Source of the DNA: Ramlibacter sp.
GTDB lineage: Bacteria > Pseudomonadota > Gammaproteobacteria > Burkholderiales > Burkholderiaceae_C
DNA: 37,335 nucleotides
Assembly: GCF_028291745.1 (NCBI RefSeq)
Contig: NZ_JAQGNQ010000115.1
Coordinates: 1 to 37,335 of the forward strand
Reading direction: 5' to 3'
Shown: positions 8,689 to 15,547 of the stretch, piece after piece
Layout of the letters: the number at the start of each line of letters is the position of its first letter
Position numbering within the stretch: position 1 is the stretch's first letter
Translations under genes and position numbers: made by a program
Notes under the pieces: generated by a model
What the model saw: the letters and a program-made list of their open reading frames with translations, nothing else
Told to the model about the DNA's origin: nothing
The model's database searches: none

Positions 8689-9960
8689 ATGGCCGAGAAA
8701 CTGCTCACCGTCCGTGAGGTGCAAACCGCAGGTGAGGGCGACCAGAGCGACGGCGGCGGCCTGATGCTGCGTGTGCGCGGCGCCTCCTGCTCCTGGGTGC
8801 TCAGGTTCACGGCGCCGTCCGGCCGCCGGCGCGAGATGGGCCTGGGCACTGCGCGCCGTGGCAACTCCAAGGACACCGGCGAGAGCCTCACGGCGGCCCG
8901 GGACGCGGCCGCCAAGGCGCGCGCCCAGCTGCAGGCGGGGGTAGACCCGATCGACGCGCGTGAGGGCCGGCGCGAAGCCGCCAAGCAGGCGGAGGCGGCC
9001 ACCAAGGTGCAAAAGAAGCGCGAGCAGCTCACGCTAGCGCGCGCCGCCCGCGACTACCACGAGCGCGTCATCGAGCCCCGGCTGAGCACGAAGCACGCTG
9101 CGCAGTGGATCGCGTCCCTGGAGAACCACTTGTCGGCCGAGATCTGGCACAAGCCGATCGCGCAGATGGAGGCCCCTGAGCTGCTGGCCGCGCTGGCGGG
9201 CGTGCGGTCCATCGAGGTGAAGGATGGACGCGTGCCCGAGACGTTGCGCCGCATCCGCCAGCGCTTGGATGCCGTGTTCGAAGATGCCGTTTTTCACAAG
9301 CACTGCACCACCAACCCTGCGGCGGCGGTCCGGCGCAAGATGCGCGAGACGCTGCCCGCCACGCGCGCCGGCAAGTTCAAGGCGCTGGACTACCGCGAGG
9401 CGCCCGCCTTCATGGCCCGGCTGCGCGCCGCCGAGGGGATCAGTGCCCGAGCCCTGGAATTTGCACTGCTCTGCGCAGCGCGCACAGGTGAGGTGCTGGG
9501 CGCCGCTTGGTCGGAGTTCGATCTGCAGGAGGGAACCTGGGTCATTCCCGCAGCGCGCATGAAGGCCGGCGAGGACCACCTAGTGCACTTGTCCCAGCGC
9601 GCCCGCGAGCTCGTGGCCGGCCAGATCGGTCTGCACCAGGCGCTGCTATTCCCCTCGTTCGTGAAGCCCGGGAAGGCGATGTCGAACATGGCGCTGCTGG
9701 CCACCCTTGACCGCTTGGGCGTGCGCGACGCGACAACGGTGCACGGCTTGTGCCGCGCCACGTTCAGCACCTGGGCAAACGAGACTGCGGCCGCGCGCCC
9801 CGACGTCATCGAGGCGTGCCTCGCGCACAAGGAAGCCGACCGCGTGAAGGCAGCCTACAACCGCGCGCAGTTCACCGAGGAGCGTCGCGCCCTCATGGAA
9901 GCCTGGGCACAGTACCTTGCCAACCCGCGCAGCAACGTGGTGCCGTTGCGGGCGGCGTGA
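8689..9960 (+). CDS. tyrosine recombinase integrase (DUF4102-type)
   Basis: 423 residues from ATG 8689, preceded by AGGGGAG (8676-8682). A TTG start at 8647 would place coding sequence over the arm repeats and is less likely. The N-terminal DUF4102-like arm-binding domain spans about 1-90 (LTVREVQTA, GGGLMLRVRG, WVLRFTAPSGRRREMGLG), followed by a core-binding domain (about 115-220) and a catalytic domain with Arg265 (CAARTGEVLG), His352/Arg356 (VHGLCRATF), His380 (CLAHKEAD) and nucleophile Tyr390 (VKAAYNRAQF). It catalyses integration and excision at tRNA-Ser. Odd point: the box II spacing reads H-x3-R rather than the usual H-x2-R. Confidence 0.95.
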   Translation: MAEKLLTVREVQTAGEGDQSDGGGLMLRVRGASCSWVLRFTAPSGRRREMGLGTARRGNSKDTGESLTAARDAAAKARAQLQAGVDPIDAREGRREAAKQAEAATKVQKKREQLTLARAARDYHERVIEPRLSTKHAAQWIASLENHLSAEIWHKPIAQMEAPELLAALAGVRSIEVKDGRVPETLRRIRQRLDAVFEDAVFHKHCTTNPAAAVRRKMRETLPATRAGKFKALDYREAPAFMARLRAAEGISARALEFALLCAARTGEVLGAAWSEFDLQEGTWVIPAARMKAGEDHLVHLSQRARELVAGQIGLHQALLFPSFVKPGKAMSNMALLATLDRLGVRDATTVHGLCRATFSTWANETAAARPDVIEACLAHKEADRVKAAYNRAQFTEERRALMEAWAQYLANPRSNVVPLRAA

Positions 9961-10003
9961 CCCTTCGGTATAGTCAACGCAGCTAACGGGCAACTGCACG
10001 TTA
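9946..10003 (+). promoter_or_regulatory. putative early promoter with downstream operator-like palindrome
   Basis: TTGCGG (9946-9951) and TATAGT (9969-9974) are 17 bases apart, a good sigma-70 arrangement beginning in the last codons of the integrase. Ten bases after the -10 box lies the near-perfect inverted repeat TAACGGGCA-AC-TGCACGTTA (9984-10003), whose right arm is the complement of TAACGTGCA found near attL. It would drive the AlpA/replication genes under control of whatever binds this motif. The rest of the 9961-10142 gap shows no gene. Confidence 0.5.
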
Positions 10004-10142
10004 AACGGACCCCCGGATCCATATCCCGGGCGCTCGACGGGAGCTGTGAGGCGCAACACCTGCCGCCCACGCCTGTCGGTTAAAGCGGTTGCGCAGCCCC
10101 ATTCGGTGGGGGCTAGCTGGTGGACCTTCAGCGTCCAAACCA

Positions 10143-10397
10143 GTGAACACCGACACCCCTATCCTCCTCACCGACGAACAAAGCGCCGCCGCCTTTCACG
10201 TCAGCAAGCGCAAGTTTCACGAGCTGCAGAGCGAGCCGTGGATGCCGCGACCGGTAGCCCTCGGCCCGCGGCTCCTGCGCTGGTCGCGCACCGAGCTGGA
10301 AGCGGCGGTGGCCCGCATGCCCCGCCAGACCGAACGCACCGAGCCCGCGGAGCTGGCGCGCGCCCGCATCGACCGCATAAAAGACGGTGCGACGTGA
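10143..10397 (+). CDS. AlpA/excisionase-like DNA-binding protein
   Basis: 84 residues from GTG 10143 (no ATG in frame, and the upstream TTG at 10089 lies in the leader). The segment LLTDEQSAAAFHVSKRKFHEL, then MPRPVALGPRLLRWSRTELEAAV, is the small winged helix-turn-helix seen in AlpA and phage excisionase proteins. These bend DNA and regulate excision or early transcription. Position after the integrase and the promoter/operator makes it the leading candidate for the directionality factor. The stop overlaps the next start (GTGA). Confidence 0.7.
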   Translation: MNTDTPILLTDEQSAAAFHVSKRKFHELQSEPWMPRPVALGPRLLRWSRTELEAAVARMPRQTERTEPAELARARIDRIKDGAT

Positions 10398-10756
10398 GCA
10401 AGTATCTCGTCTCCGACTTTTCGCTGGCGGCGATGGAGGAGCGTGTCGTGCCGGTCCTGGGCCACCCGCTGGCCGACCTGCTGCTCGAGTTGGACTTCCC
10501 CCTTTACGACTACCACACGGTGGAGGGTGGGCGCTTCTGGCACGCCGAGACCGTGCGCAAGGCCGTCGCCCTCATCACCCTCGGGGAGTTCTGCTCCCGG
10601 CCGATCGCGCTGCGCAATATGGTCCGGATCTTCCAGTTGATTCGTAGCGCCGGCGGCAATCCGGAACTGAACGAATCCGAGGCGCGCATGGCGGCGCTGC
10701 AGCACACGATCGATGCCCGCCTGAAGAGGATATTCGCCGACTGGCCAGCGGGTTGA
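10394..10756 (+). CDS. hypothetical phage protein
   Basis: 120 residues from GTG 10394, coupled to the AlpA-like gene by a four-base overlap. Not recognised. It is mixed alpha/beta with no signal peptide or membrane segment, has an aromatic stretch (FPLYDYHTVEGGRFWH) and an acidic-to-basic C-terminus (MAALQHTIDARLKRIF). Coding looks real from the coupling and third-position GC. Its place in the early region suggests regulation or replication support, which is inference only. Confidence 0.6.
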   Translation: MSKYLVSDFSLAAMEERVVPVLGHPLADLLLELDFPLYDYHTVEGGRFWHAETVRKAVALITLGEFCSRPIALRNMVRIFQLIRSAGGNPELNESEARMAALQHTIDARLKRIFADWPAG

Positions 10757-10763
10757 CGAGCCC

Positions 10764-10838
10764 GTGCACGCGACCCGCGAACGTGCGCCTTACCTTGTCC
10801 AAAGCGGGTCCAAAGCGGGTCCAAAGCCGTGCACGCGA
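10764..10838. repeat. three tandem 11-bp repeats flanked by a 10-bp direct repeat
   Basis: GTCCAAAGCGG is repeated at 10797-10807 and 10808-10818, with a third copy at 10819-10829 (one change). GTGCACGCGA lies on both sides (10764-10773 and 10829-10838). The array is in the leader of the second AlpA-like gene, about 55-130 bases before its start, and is probably an operator or protein-binding array. Confidence 0.65.
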
Positions 10839-10892
10839 AACGCGAAACGGCCCCGAGACTCGCCAGAGATCGCTGAAGAAGGAACCAAACCC

Positions 10893-11141
10893 ATGATCCC
10901 CAGCAAGCCACTGATGATGTCCATGCGCTCCCTTATGGAAATGCTCGGCATCAAGTCGCGGCAGACCATCTACGCGCGCATGCGTAGTGATCCCGCGTTT
11001 CCGCGGCCCGTGCGCGGAACGCGCGGAGCACGCTCGATGTGGCGAATCGCCCAGATCGAGCGCTACGTCGAATCGCTGCCGGAGGCGACCTTCGCTGGCG
11101 CCAATTGCGAGGCGCGCAGCAATGTCGAAGACCTGCTCTGA
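10893..11141 (+). CDS. second AlpA-like helix-turn-helix protein
   Basis: 82 residues from ATG 10893, chosen for the AAGGAA at 10878-10883; a GTG start at 10764 would translate through the tandem repeats. LMEMLGIKSRQTIYARMRSD, then FPRPVRGTRGARSMWRIAQIERYVESL, is the AlpA-type HTH and wing. The C-terminal 20 residues are not conserved-looking. A terminator follows six bases after the stop, so this gene ends the first transcription unit. Likely a DNA-binding regulator of the element; whether it or the first AlpA-like protein controls excision cannot be told. Confidence 0.7.
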   Translation: MIPSKPLMMSMRSLMEMLGIKSRQTIYARMRSDPAFPRPVRGTRGARSMWRIAQIERYVESLPEATFAGANCEARSNVEDLL

Positions 11142-11146
11142 AAAGG

Positions 11147-11176
11147 AAAAAGCCCGGGGACAAGCCGGGCCTTTTC
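11147..11176 (+). terminator. intrinsic terminator after the second AlpA-like gene
   Basis: GCCCGG (11152-11157) pairs with CCGGGC (11165-11170). The stem is extended by an A-run on the left and by CTTTT (11171-11175) on the right. It is a compact hairpin with a short T-run. Confidence 0.65.
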
Positions 11177-11216
11177 GTATGACATCCCGTCGACGCGAAC
11201 CAACGGAGAAGCCATT

Positions 11217-11270
11217 GTGGCCGATGAACACCTGACGCGCAAGACCGACCAGCGCGGGGCTCGATCATGA
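11217..11270 (+). CDS. possible 17-residue leader ORF before the initiator gene
   Basis: GTG 11217 opens a 17-codon frame (VADEHLTRKTDQRGARS) preceded by CGGAG (11204-11208). Its TGA overlaps the ATG of the initiator (ATGA, 11267-11270). It may be a coupling leader or simply the 5' region of the next gene. No homology is recognised. Confidence 0.3.
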   Translation: MADEHLTRKTDQRGARS

Positions 11271-11773
11271 GCCTCGAAGCGATGAAAGCGGTTTGGGACG
11301 CGGACATCCAGCCTGCAGCGCTGAAGCTGGTTGCCCTGTGCCTGGCGGACACCGCTAACCCTGACACCGGCGAGATGTGGCCCAGCTTCACCACGCTCGC
11401 CAAGCGTTGCAGCATGTCCCGCACACACGTAAAGCGCTTGATCAGCGAGCTGGAGGAAAAGCAGCTGCTGGTCAAGGTGCGATCGTCAAGCGGTGGGCGC
11501 GGGACCGGCTGCACCAACGCCTTCGCCTTCAACCCGGAACGTCTATGTACCGGGTACATGCGTGAACCCGGTACATCCATGGACCCCCACCCGGCACATT
11601 GGTGGACCGGCACCCGGCACACGGATGGACCGGCACCCGGCACACGGATGGACCCCAAACCCAAGGGATCCCGAAGGGAGCCCCCATTGAACGCAAGGGG
11701 CGGGGGCTTCCGCCCCCCGGCTGACGCCGGGGGCGGGCCCCGCCCGGGGAAGAACGCGTGGACGGAGCTGTGA
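11267..11773 (+). CDS. winged-helix replication initiator (lambda O-like) with internal origin repeats
   Basis: 168 residues. Residues 1-85 form a helix-turn-helix domain (WPSFTTLAKRCSMSRTHVKRLISELEEKQLL, written here in two parts: WPSFTTLAKRCSMS and RTHVKRLISELEEKQLL) of the kind found in phage replication initiators. Residues about 95-132 are encoded by four tandem 23-bp repeats and are rich in Pro/Gly/Thr (PGTSMDP, PGTRMDP). The C-terminus is a Gly/Pro-rich basic linker (ARGGGFRPP). As in lambda O, the origin appears to lie inside the initiator gene, and the next gene is a DnaC-like loader coupled by TGATG. It should bind the iterons and recruit the loader/helicase; that function is inferred from architecture. 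Confidence 0.72.
   Translation: MSLEAMKAVWDADIQPAALKLVALCLADTANPDTGEMWPSFTTLAKRCSMSRTHVKRLISELEEKQLLVKVRSSSGGRGTGCTNAFAFNPERLCTGYMREPGTSMDPHPAHWWTGTRHTDGPAPGTRMDPKPKGSRREPPLNARGGGFRPPADAGGGPRPGKNAWTEL
11545..11656. repeat. candidate replication origin: four tandem 23-bp iterons plus a palindrome
   Basis: Four head-to-tail units at 11565-11587, 11588-11610, 11611-11633 and 11634-11656. The last two differ only in their final three bases region, and all share an ACCCGGyACAtnnrTGGAC pattern. A degenerate fifth copy precedes them, and ATGTACC-G-GGTACAT (11545-11559) is a perfect palindrome around one base. Because 23 is not a multiple of three, consecutive copies are read in different frames, so conservation is at the DNA level. 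A run of GC hairpins follows (for example CCCCCGGC 11714-11721 with GCCGGGGG 11726-11733). Confidence 0.75.
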
Positions 11774-12567
11774 TGGACGAATTCGAACTCATCGCACTGG
11801 AGTACGAGCGTCTCCACCCAGCACCCCCTCCACCTCCCGCGCCGACGCCGGAGCAAATCGAAGCAGCGCGAATCCGCGCAGCGGAAGAAAAACGCAAACG
11901 GCAGCGGCGCGAGCTAGAAGAAGCCGAACGCGCATGGAAAGCCGAGTACATCTCGGCAAGCGGCGTGCCGCAGAATTTCTTGCACAAGTCCTTCCGGGAT
12001 TTCGACGCGACGACGACCGAGCAACAAGTGGCTGTCGGGGCCTGCGAGGAGTTCATCGCCACATGGTGGACGTCGATGAAAGCCGGCGATTACAGCTCGC
12101 TCTGGTTCCTGGGGCCGCCCGGCACAGGAAAAACTCGCCTCGCCAGCGCGCTCGTCACGGCGCTGCACCTCGAGGATGGGGTGACCGCTAGGCTGATCAC
12201 GCCGAAGCGGCTTATCGGCCGTCTGCGCGATACCTGGGGGCGGGGCGCGAGGGAAAGAGAGGCTGACGTACTGGCTGAATTCGCGGAGGTGGAAGTGCTG
12301 GTGCTCGATGACGTCGGCACCAGCTGGGGTTCGCCGGCGGAGGTGCTGCAGCTGTTCGAAGTGATCGATCTTCGGTATGCGAAGGGCCATCCCACATTGC
12401 TCACGAGCAACCTGCAGCCCCACCAGCTGAAAGACGTGCTCGGTGATCGGGCCTACGACCGGTTGCGACACGGTGCAAAGGTGGTCCCCCTGACAGGCGA
12501 GAGCTACCGCCGGCCGGGCCCTTCAACTGCTTCGCACGCCCGAGGGCTGCTGAGCCCCAGCGCCTGA
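11773..12567 (+). CDS. DnaC/IstB-like ATP-binding helicase loader
   Basis: 264 residues from ATG 11773, which overlaps the initiator stop (TGATG). Residues 15-60 are a Pro-rich then charged helical N-terminus. The AAA+ core has Walker A GPPGTGKT at 114-121, Walker B VLVLDD at 175-180, a sensor-like PTLLTSNL at about 207-214 and an arginine-finger region DRLRHGAK. This is the DnaC/DnaI/IstB branch. In phages such proteins load the host DnaB helicase at the origin. Together with the upstream initiator it makes an O/P-type replication module. Confidence 0.88.
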   Translation: MDEFELIALEYERLHPAPPPPPAPTPEQIEAARIRAAEEKRKRQRRELEEAERAWKAEYISASGVPQNFLHKSFRDFDATTTEQQVAVGACEEFIATWWTSMKAGDYSSLWFLGPPGTGKTRLASALVTALHLEDGVTARLITPKRLIGRLRDTWGRGAREREADVLAEFAEVEVLVLDDVGTSWGSPAEVLQLFEVIDLRYAKGHPTLLTSNLQPHQLKDVLGDRAYDRLRHGAKVVPLTGESYRRPGPSTASHARGLLSPSA

Positions 12568-12800
12568 CGACGGCCCTACGTATGCGCGCTCAGTTTTCCA
12601 ATTGCCCGGCATCGCCCGCGCGTACGCGCGCACGCGAGAGGACCCTCCAATCCGGCGGCATCGCCCGCGTGTGCGCGCGTGAGGCGGTGGGTTCGAAGGA
12701 CAGGGCCTCCGCCAAGCCGCTAGCCTGCACGCAGTTTTTTACGTCCAGCGGTTGTCCGTCCGCCAGCCAGTCCCCGCTGGTGGCGAAACCGAGCGCCTAA
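12568..12800. other. 233-base stretch without a convincing gene
   Basis: GGCATCGCCCGCG occurs twice (12608-12620 and 12657-12669), each followed by alternating GC/GT-rich sequence (CGTACGCGCG, TGTGCGCGCG). A 72-codon frame from ATG 12582 has a low-complexity, Ser/Arg/Ala-rich translation and no ribosome site, so I do not call it. The stretch separates the replication module from the morphogenesis-like block and is where missing packaging/head genes would be expected. Confidence 0.5.
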
Positions 12801-13295
12801 ATGCGCGCGAGCCACGACGCCTTCAGCACCTTGAGCCGCATCTATCGCGTGCTGGGTGCTGTGGCGGGCGTGCCGCAGTTGCCCGCCGATCAGCGCGCTG
12901 AGATCTTGGAGCTGTTGCCCCAGACGTTCGAGCTAGCGCGCGCGGCCAGCAGTCGGCCGATCGTCTTCCGACCGGACCTCACGCCCGACTGGTGGTGGGT
13001 GGGCCACGAGGGCCGCGAGCAGCGGCTGCACAACCCCACGATAGGCCTGCGAGCGGCGCACGGCGTACTGACCGGCGAGAGCCCTCCATGCAGCGCGCTA
13101 GCTGCACCTGGCGCTGCGAACCCGGGCCGTGTCGTGCGCCGGGCGGTCTGCCACACGGCGGCGGCCTGGGCCGAAGACGTGGCGCGCTGCCCTGAACTGG
13201 CTTCAGCGCTCCGTTCGATGCGAGTGGTCGGCACGCCGCAACGCCTTCAGTACGCAGCGCGCGCCAGCGCGCCCAAGTTCCTTTTGGGTTCCTAG
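12801..13295 (+). CDS. hypothetical protein
   Basis: 164 residues from ATG 12801. Not recognised. The N-terminal 60 residues look helical (STLSRIYRVLGAVAG, ADQRAEILELLPQTFELARAA). The middle has aromatic residues (DLTPDWWWVGHEG), and the C-terminus is Ala/Arg-rich. No signal, membrane segment or known motif. No good ribosome site is visible. It lies between the replication and structural genes. Confidence 0.5.
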   Translation: MRASHDAFSTLSRIYRVLGAVAGVPQLPADQRAEILELLPQTFELARAASSRPIVFRPDLTPDWWWVGHEGREQRLHNPTIGLRAAHGVLTGESPPCSALAAPGAANPGRVVRRAVCHTAAAWAEDVARCPELASALRSMRVVGTPQRLQYAARASAPKFLLGS

Positions 13296-13355
13296 AGCTT
13301 CACGGCGTGGATGCGCGGCGAGACCATTGCGCATCGCAAACCGAAGAGGCCGCCC

Positions 13356-14306
13356 ATGGCGACGAAACAGGAAATCTTTGACCTTCTGATCGGCCGGACC
13401 CAGAGCCAGCTGAAAGGCTTGGACGATCGCCACAACCAGCTGCTCGATCAGCTCGCCGACGATCCGGCGCTGCTGGACCAGACCGGCGATACGGCGCCCG
13501 CGACGGAAATGATGTTGAACCGTGCGCAGGCTGGGTCGCTGCAGCAGCAGCTGGTCGGCCTGGTCGAACGACGCGACGATGCCGCGGCCCACGCCGCAGA
13601 AGACCTCGCACGCTCGCGCCGCGAGCAATTCCGCGACGACACCGTCACGAAGGCCGATCGGCTGCGCGCGAACGCACAGCGTCGGGTGAAGCTCGGCGAG
13701 GCCGCGGACAAGGCATTGAGGGCCCTCGGCGCCGCGCTCGAGGAAATCCATTCCCTCAACGCGCAGATCCGTCGCGACGGAGTCGAGGTGGCGCGACTGG
13801 CCCACATCGGCGTTCCAAATGAAGGCCATCGCCATGGAGACGCAGTTGCGCACCTCGGCAACGAGATCGAAGGTGCGGCGGCGAATGCGCTGGTGCACAT
13901 GCTCCTGCACCACGGCATCGGCACCACTGGTATCCGGGCTGACCTGCTTTTTGGCAACCTGAGCGGGGCGGTGCACGCAGAGTCCATTGAAGGCGCGTTC
14001 GAGTGCGCGGCGAATCGCATCCAGCAGCTTTCCGCCCGTTGGATGCATAGCGCGTTCGGCCCCAGCGAGGCGCACCCGCCGCAGACGCTGCGCGTGCGGG
14101 CCACAAAGGAAGGCTGGGATGGCCTTCACATCCGCACGGTCGGGGAAATTTTCGACTTCGAGGTCATTGACGAGCACGAGATCGGCTCGTGGATGGAGCT
14201 GGCCGAGGGTGCGGAGCTCACGAAGCCGCCGCCACCGCCGGCGCTGACCCTCGACCAGCTGCGCCAGATGAATCCGGGCGGGACTGTGAGAGAGGTCAAA
14301 GTATGA
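13356..14306 (+). CDS. hypothetical phage protein with coiled coil and C-terminal SH3-like module
   Basis: 316 residues from ATG 13356 (AAGAGG at 13344-13349); an upstream ATG at 13311 lacks a ribosome site. Residues about 1-165 are strongly helical and charged, likely coiled coil (LDDRHNQLLDQLADD, SLQQQLVGLVERRDDAAAHAAE). The middle has His-rich helices (VHMLLHHGIGTTG). The last 75 residues contain LRVRATKEGWDGLHIRTVGE and IFDFEV, which resembles the whole of the next small protein. The stop overlaps that gene (ATGA). Probably a virion-assembly protein; no family can be named with confidence. Confidence 0.62.
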   Translation: MATKQEIFDLLIGRTQSQLKGLDDRHNQLLDQLADDPALLDQTGDTAPATEMMLNRAQAGSLQQQLVGLVERRDDAAAHAAEDLARSRREQFRDDTVTKADRLRANAQRRVKLGEAADKALRALGAALEEIHSLNAQIRRDGVEVARLAHIGVPNEGHRHGDAVAHLGNEIEGAAANALVHMLLHHGIGTTGIRADLLFGNLSGAVHAESIEGAFECAANRIQQLSARWMHSAFGPSEAHPPQTLRVRATKEGWDGLHIRTVGEIFDFEVIDEHEIGSWMELAEGAELTKPPPPPALTLDQLRQMNPGGTVREVKV

Positions 14307-14518
14307 AAGTCCGATGCCTGCGCAAAGGCTTCGACGGGCTGGCCCTGCGAGAGCCGGGTGACATCTTCGAGCTTCCCGATTCGACCCCACCGTGGGATGG
14401 CCGCACCGAACCCACGGCGCAAGAACGCTTCGATGGGGCCGCGCCGGGGCCCTGGTGGGAAAAGATCGAGGAACGCACTTCCGCGCAGGGCGGCAAGAAA
14501 CGGAGCCCCACACCATGA
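14303..14518 (+). CDS. small SH3-like phage protein
   Basis: 71 residues from ATG 14303. VRCLRKGFDGLALREPGDIF matches the C-terminal module of the preceding protein (same V-R-x4-G-[WF]-D-G-L-x2-R-x2-G-x-IF pattern), so the two look like a tandem duplication or a domain shared between a long and a short protein. Small proteins of this type (V+A+x+G+yxG...R..GD.F) are common in tailed-phage head/neck regions. Coupled on both sides by ATGA overlaps. Confidence 0.62.
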   Translation: MKVRCLRKGFDGLALREPGDIFELPDSTPPWDGRTEPTAQERFDGAAPGPWWEKIEERTSAQGGKKRSPTP

Positions 14519-14982
14519 CCGACATCACCGCCCGCCATCGGTCGGATCAGAGCATCGTCCAGCGCTTCAAGGATATGGGCGACAGCACCTGGGCGGCCGT
14601 AATTGCGCTCGGCGGCAACGGCTACCCTTCGCAGTCGACGCCTGTGCACGCCGCTTCGGGCAGCGTCGCCGCGAGCGCTACGACGGCGACGCTGCCCGGT
14701 GCCGCCGGCAAAACCACGTACATCACCGGATTCGAAGTCACAGGTGCCGGCGCCACCGCGGCGTCCGTGATCGCGATCACCGTCACCGGCTTGCTGGGTG
14801 GCACCGAGACCTACATCATGGCCATCCCAGCGGGGGCCGCGGTCGGCGCCACTCCCTTGAGCGTGCAATTCGCAGTGCCGGTGCCCGCGAGCGCAGTGAA
14901 CACTTCGGTCGTCGTCAACGTGCCGTCATTCGGCGCCGGCAACACGAACGCCGCCGTCGTCGCGCACGGCTTCCAGCTCTAA
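14515..14982 (+). CDS. probable phage structural (surface/decoration-like) protein
   Basis: 155 residues from ATG 14515, overlapping the previous stop (ATGA). After a short charged N-terminus (TDITARHRSDQSIVQRFKDM) the protein is a Ser/Thr/Ala/Gly/Val-rich beta protein (ASGSVAASATTATLPGAAGK, FEVTGAGATAASVIAITVTG, PLSVQFAVPVPASAVNTSVV) with no charged patches. This is typical of all-beta virion proteins such as head fibres, decoration or tail-associated proteins. It has no cysteines and no signal peptide. The specific role is unknown. Confidence 0.6.
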   Translation: MTDITARHRSDQSIVQRFKDMGDSTWAAVIALGGNGYPSQSTPVHAASGSVAASATTATLPGAAGKTTYITGFEVTGAGATAASVIAITVTGLLGGTETYIMAIPAGAAVGATPLSVQFAVPVPASAVNTSVVVNVPSFGAGNTNAAVVAHGFQL

Positions 14983-15025
14983 AAGGCGTGCCACCGGGCA
15001 CGACGATTCAATAGGAAAGCATCAC

Positions 15026-15547
15026 ATGGCGTTCATTGCCCCAGCGCTCCCCTACATCGGCATGGCGCTAGCCGCTTACAGCGCCTATTCGGGCAGCCAA
15101 GCCAACAAGAGCGCCGCCAACATTCAGGCCCAAGTCGCTGCAAACAACGCGAAGATGGCCGAATACCAAACCGAGGACGCGACGGCACGTGGCGATCAGG
15201 CTGCGCAAGCCCAAGGCATGCGGACAGATCGGCTGAAGGGCACGCAGCGCGCGGCGCTGGCGTCCAACGGCGTGGATCTGGGCCAAGGTTCGGCCGTGCA
15301 GATCCTGAGCGACACCGACTACTTCGGCCAGGTGGACAAGACCACCATCCTCGACAACGCTGCGCGCGAGGCCTGGAGCTATCGCGCGCAAGGGGCGAAC
15401 TTCGACGCCAACGCGAGCATCTTGCGAAACCGAGCGAATGCTGAAAACCCCTGGCTGGCCGCCGGCACTTCCTTTCTCGGGTCGGCCACCCGGGTCGCGC
15501 CCAGCTGGTACGCGGGCATGGGTACCACCATGGGATCGAGCTACTGA
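15026..15547 (+). CDS. podovirus-type internal virion protein (gp14-like)
   Basis: 173 residues from ATG 15026 with AGGAAAG at 15013-15019. The N-terminus has a hydrophobic helix (PALPYIGMALAAYSAYSG), followed by QANKSAANIQAQVAANNAKM, RTDRLKGTQRAALASNGVDL, GQGSAVQILSD and REAWSYRAQGANF. This order (hydrophobic helix, helical region, RL.G.QRA..A.sGVd.g.GSa, aReAw.yR.qg) is the pattern of small internal/ejection proteins in T7-like and BPP-1-like podoviruses, which leave the capsid at infection and help form the channel through the cell envelope. The stop overlaps the next start (TGATG). Confidence 0.8.
   Translation: MAFIAPALPYIGMALAAYSAYSGSQANKSAANIQAQVAANNAKMAEYQTEDATARGDQAAQAQGMRTDRLKGTQRAALASNGVDLGQGSAVQILSDTDYFGQVDKTTILDNAAREAWSYRAQGANFDANASILRNRANAENPWLAAGTSFLGSATRVAPSWYAGMGTTMGSSY

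Noticed and set aside
11565..11656. CRISPR-like appearance of regular 23-bp repeats
   Set aside because: Copies are directly adjacent with no spacers and no cas genes are present; iterons fit better.
12582..12800. 72-codon open frame after the DnaC-like gene
   Set aside because: Low-complexity Ser/Arg/Ala translation, no ribosome site, and it covers duplicated GC/GT tracts.
13203..14528. 441-codon open frame on the minus strand
   Set aside because: It lies antisense to three plus-strand genes linked by ATGA overlaps, and its translation is Arg/Ala/His-rich without motifs; typical of high-GC antisense frames.
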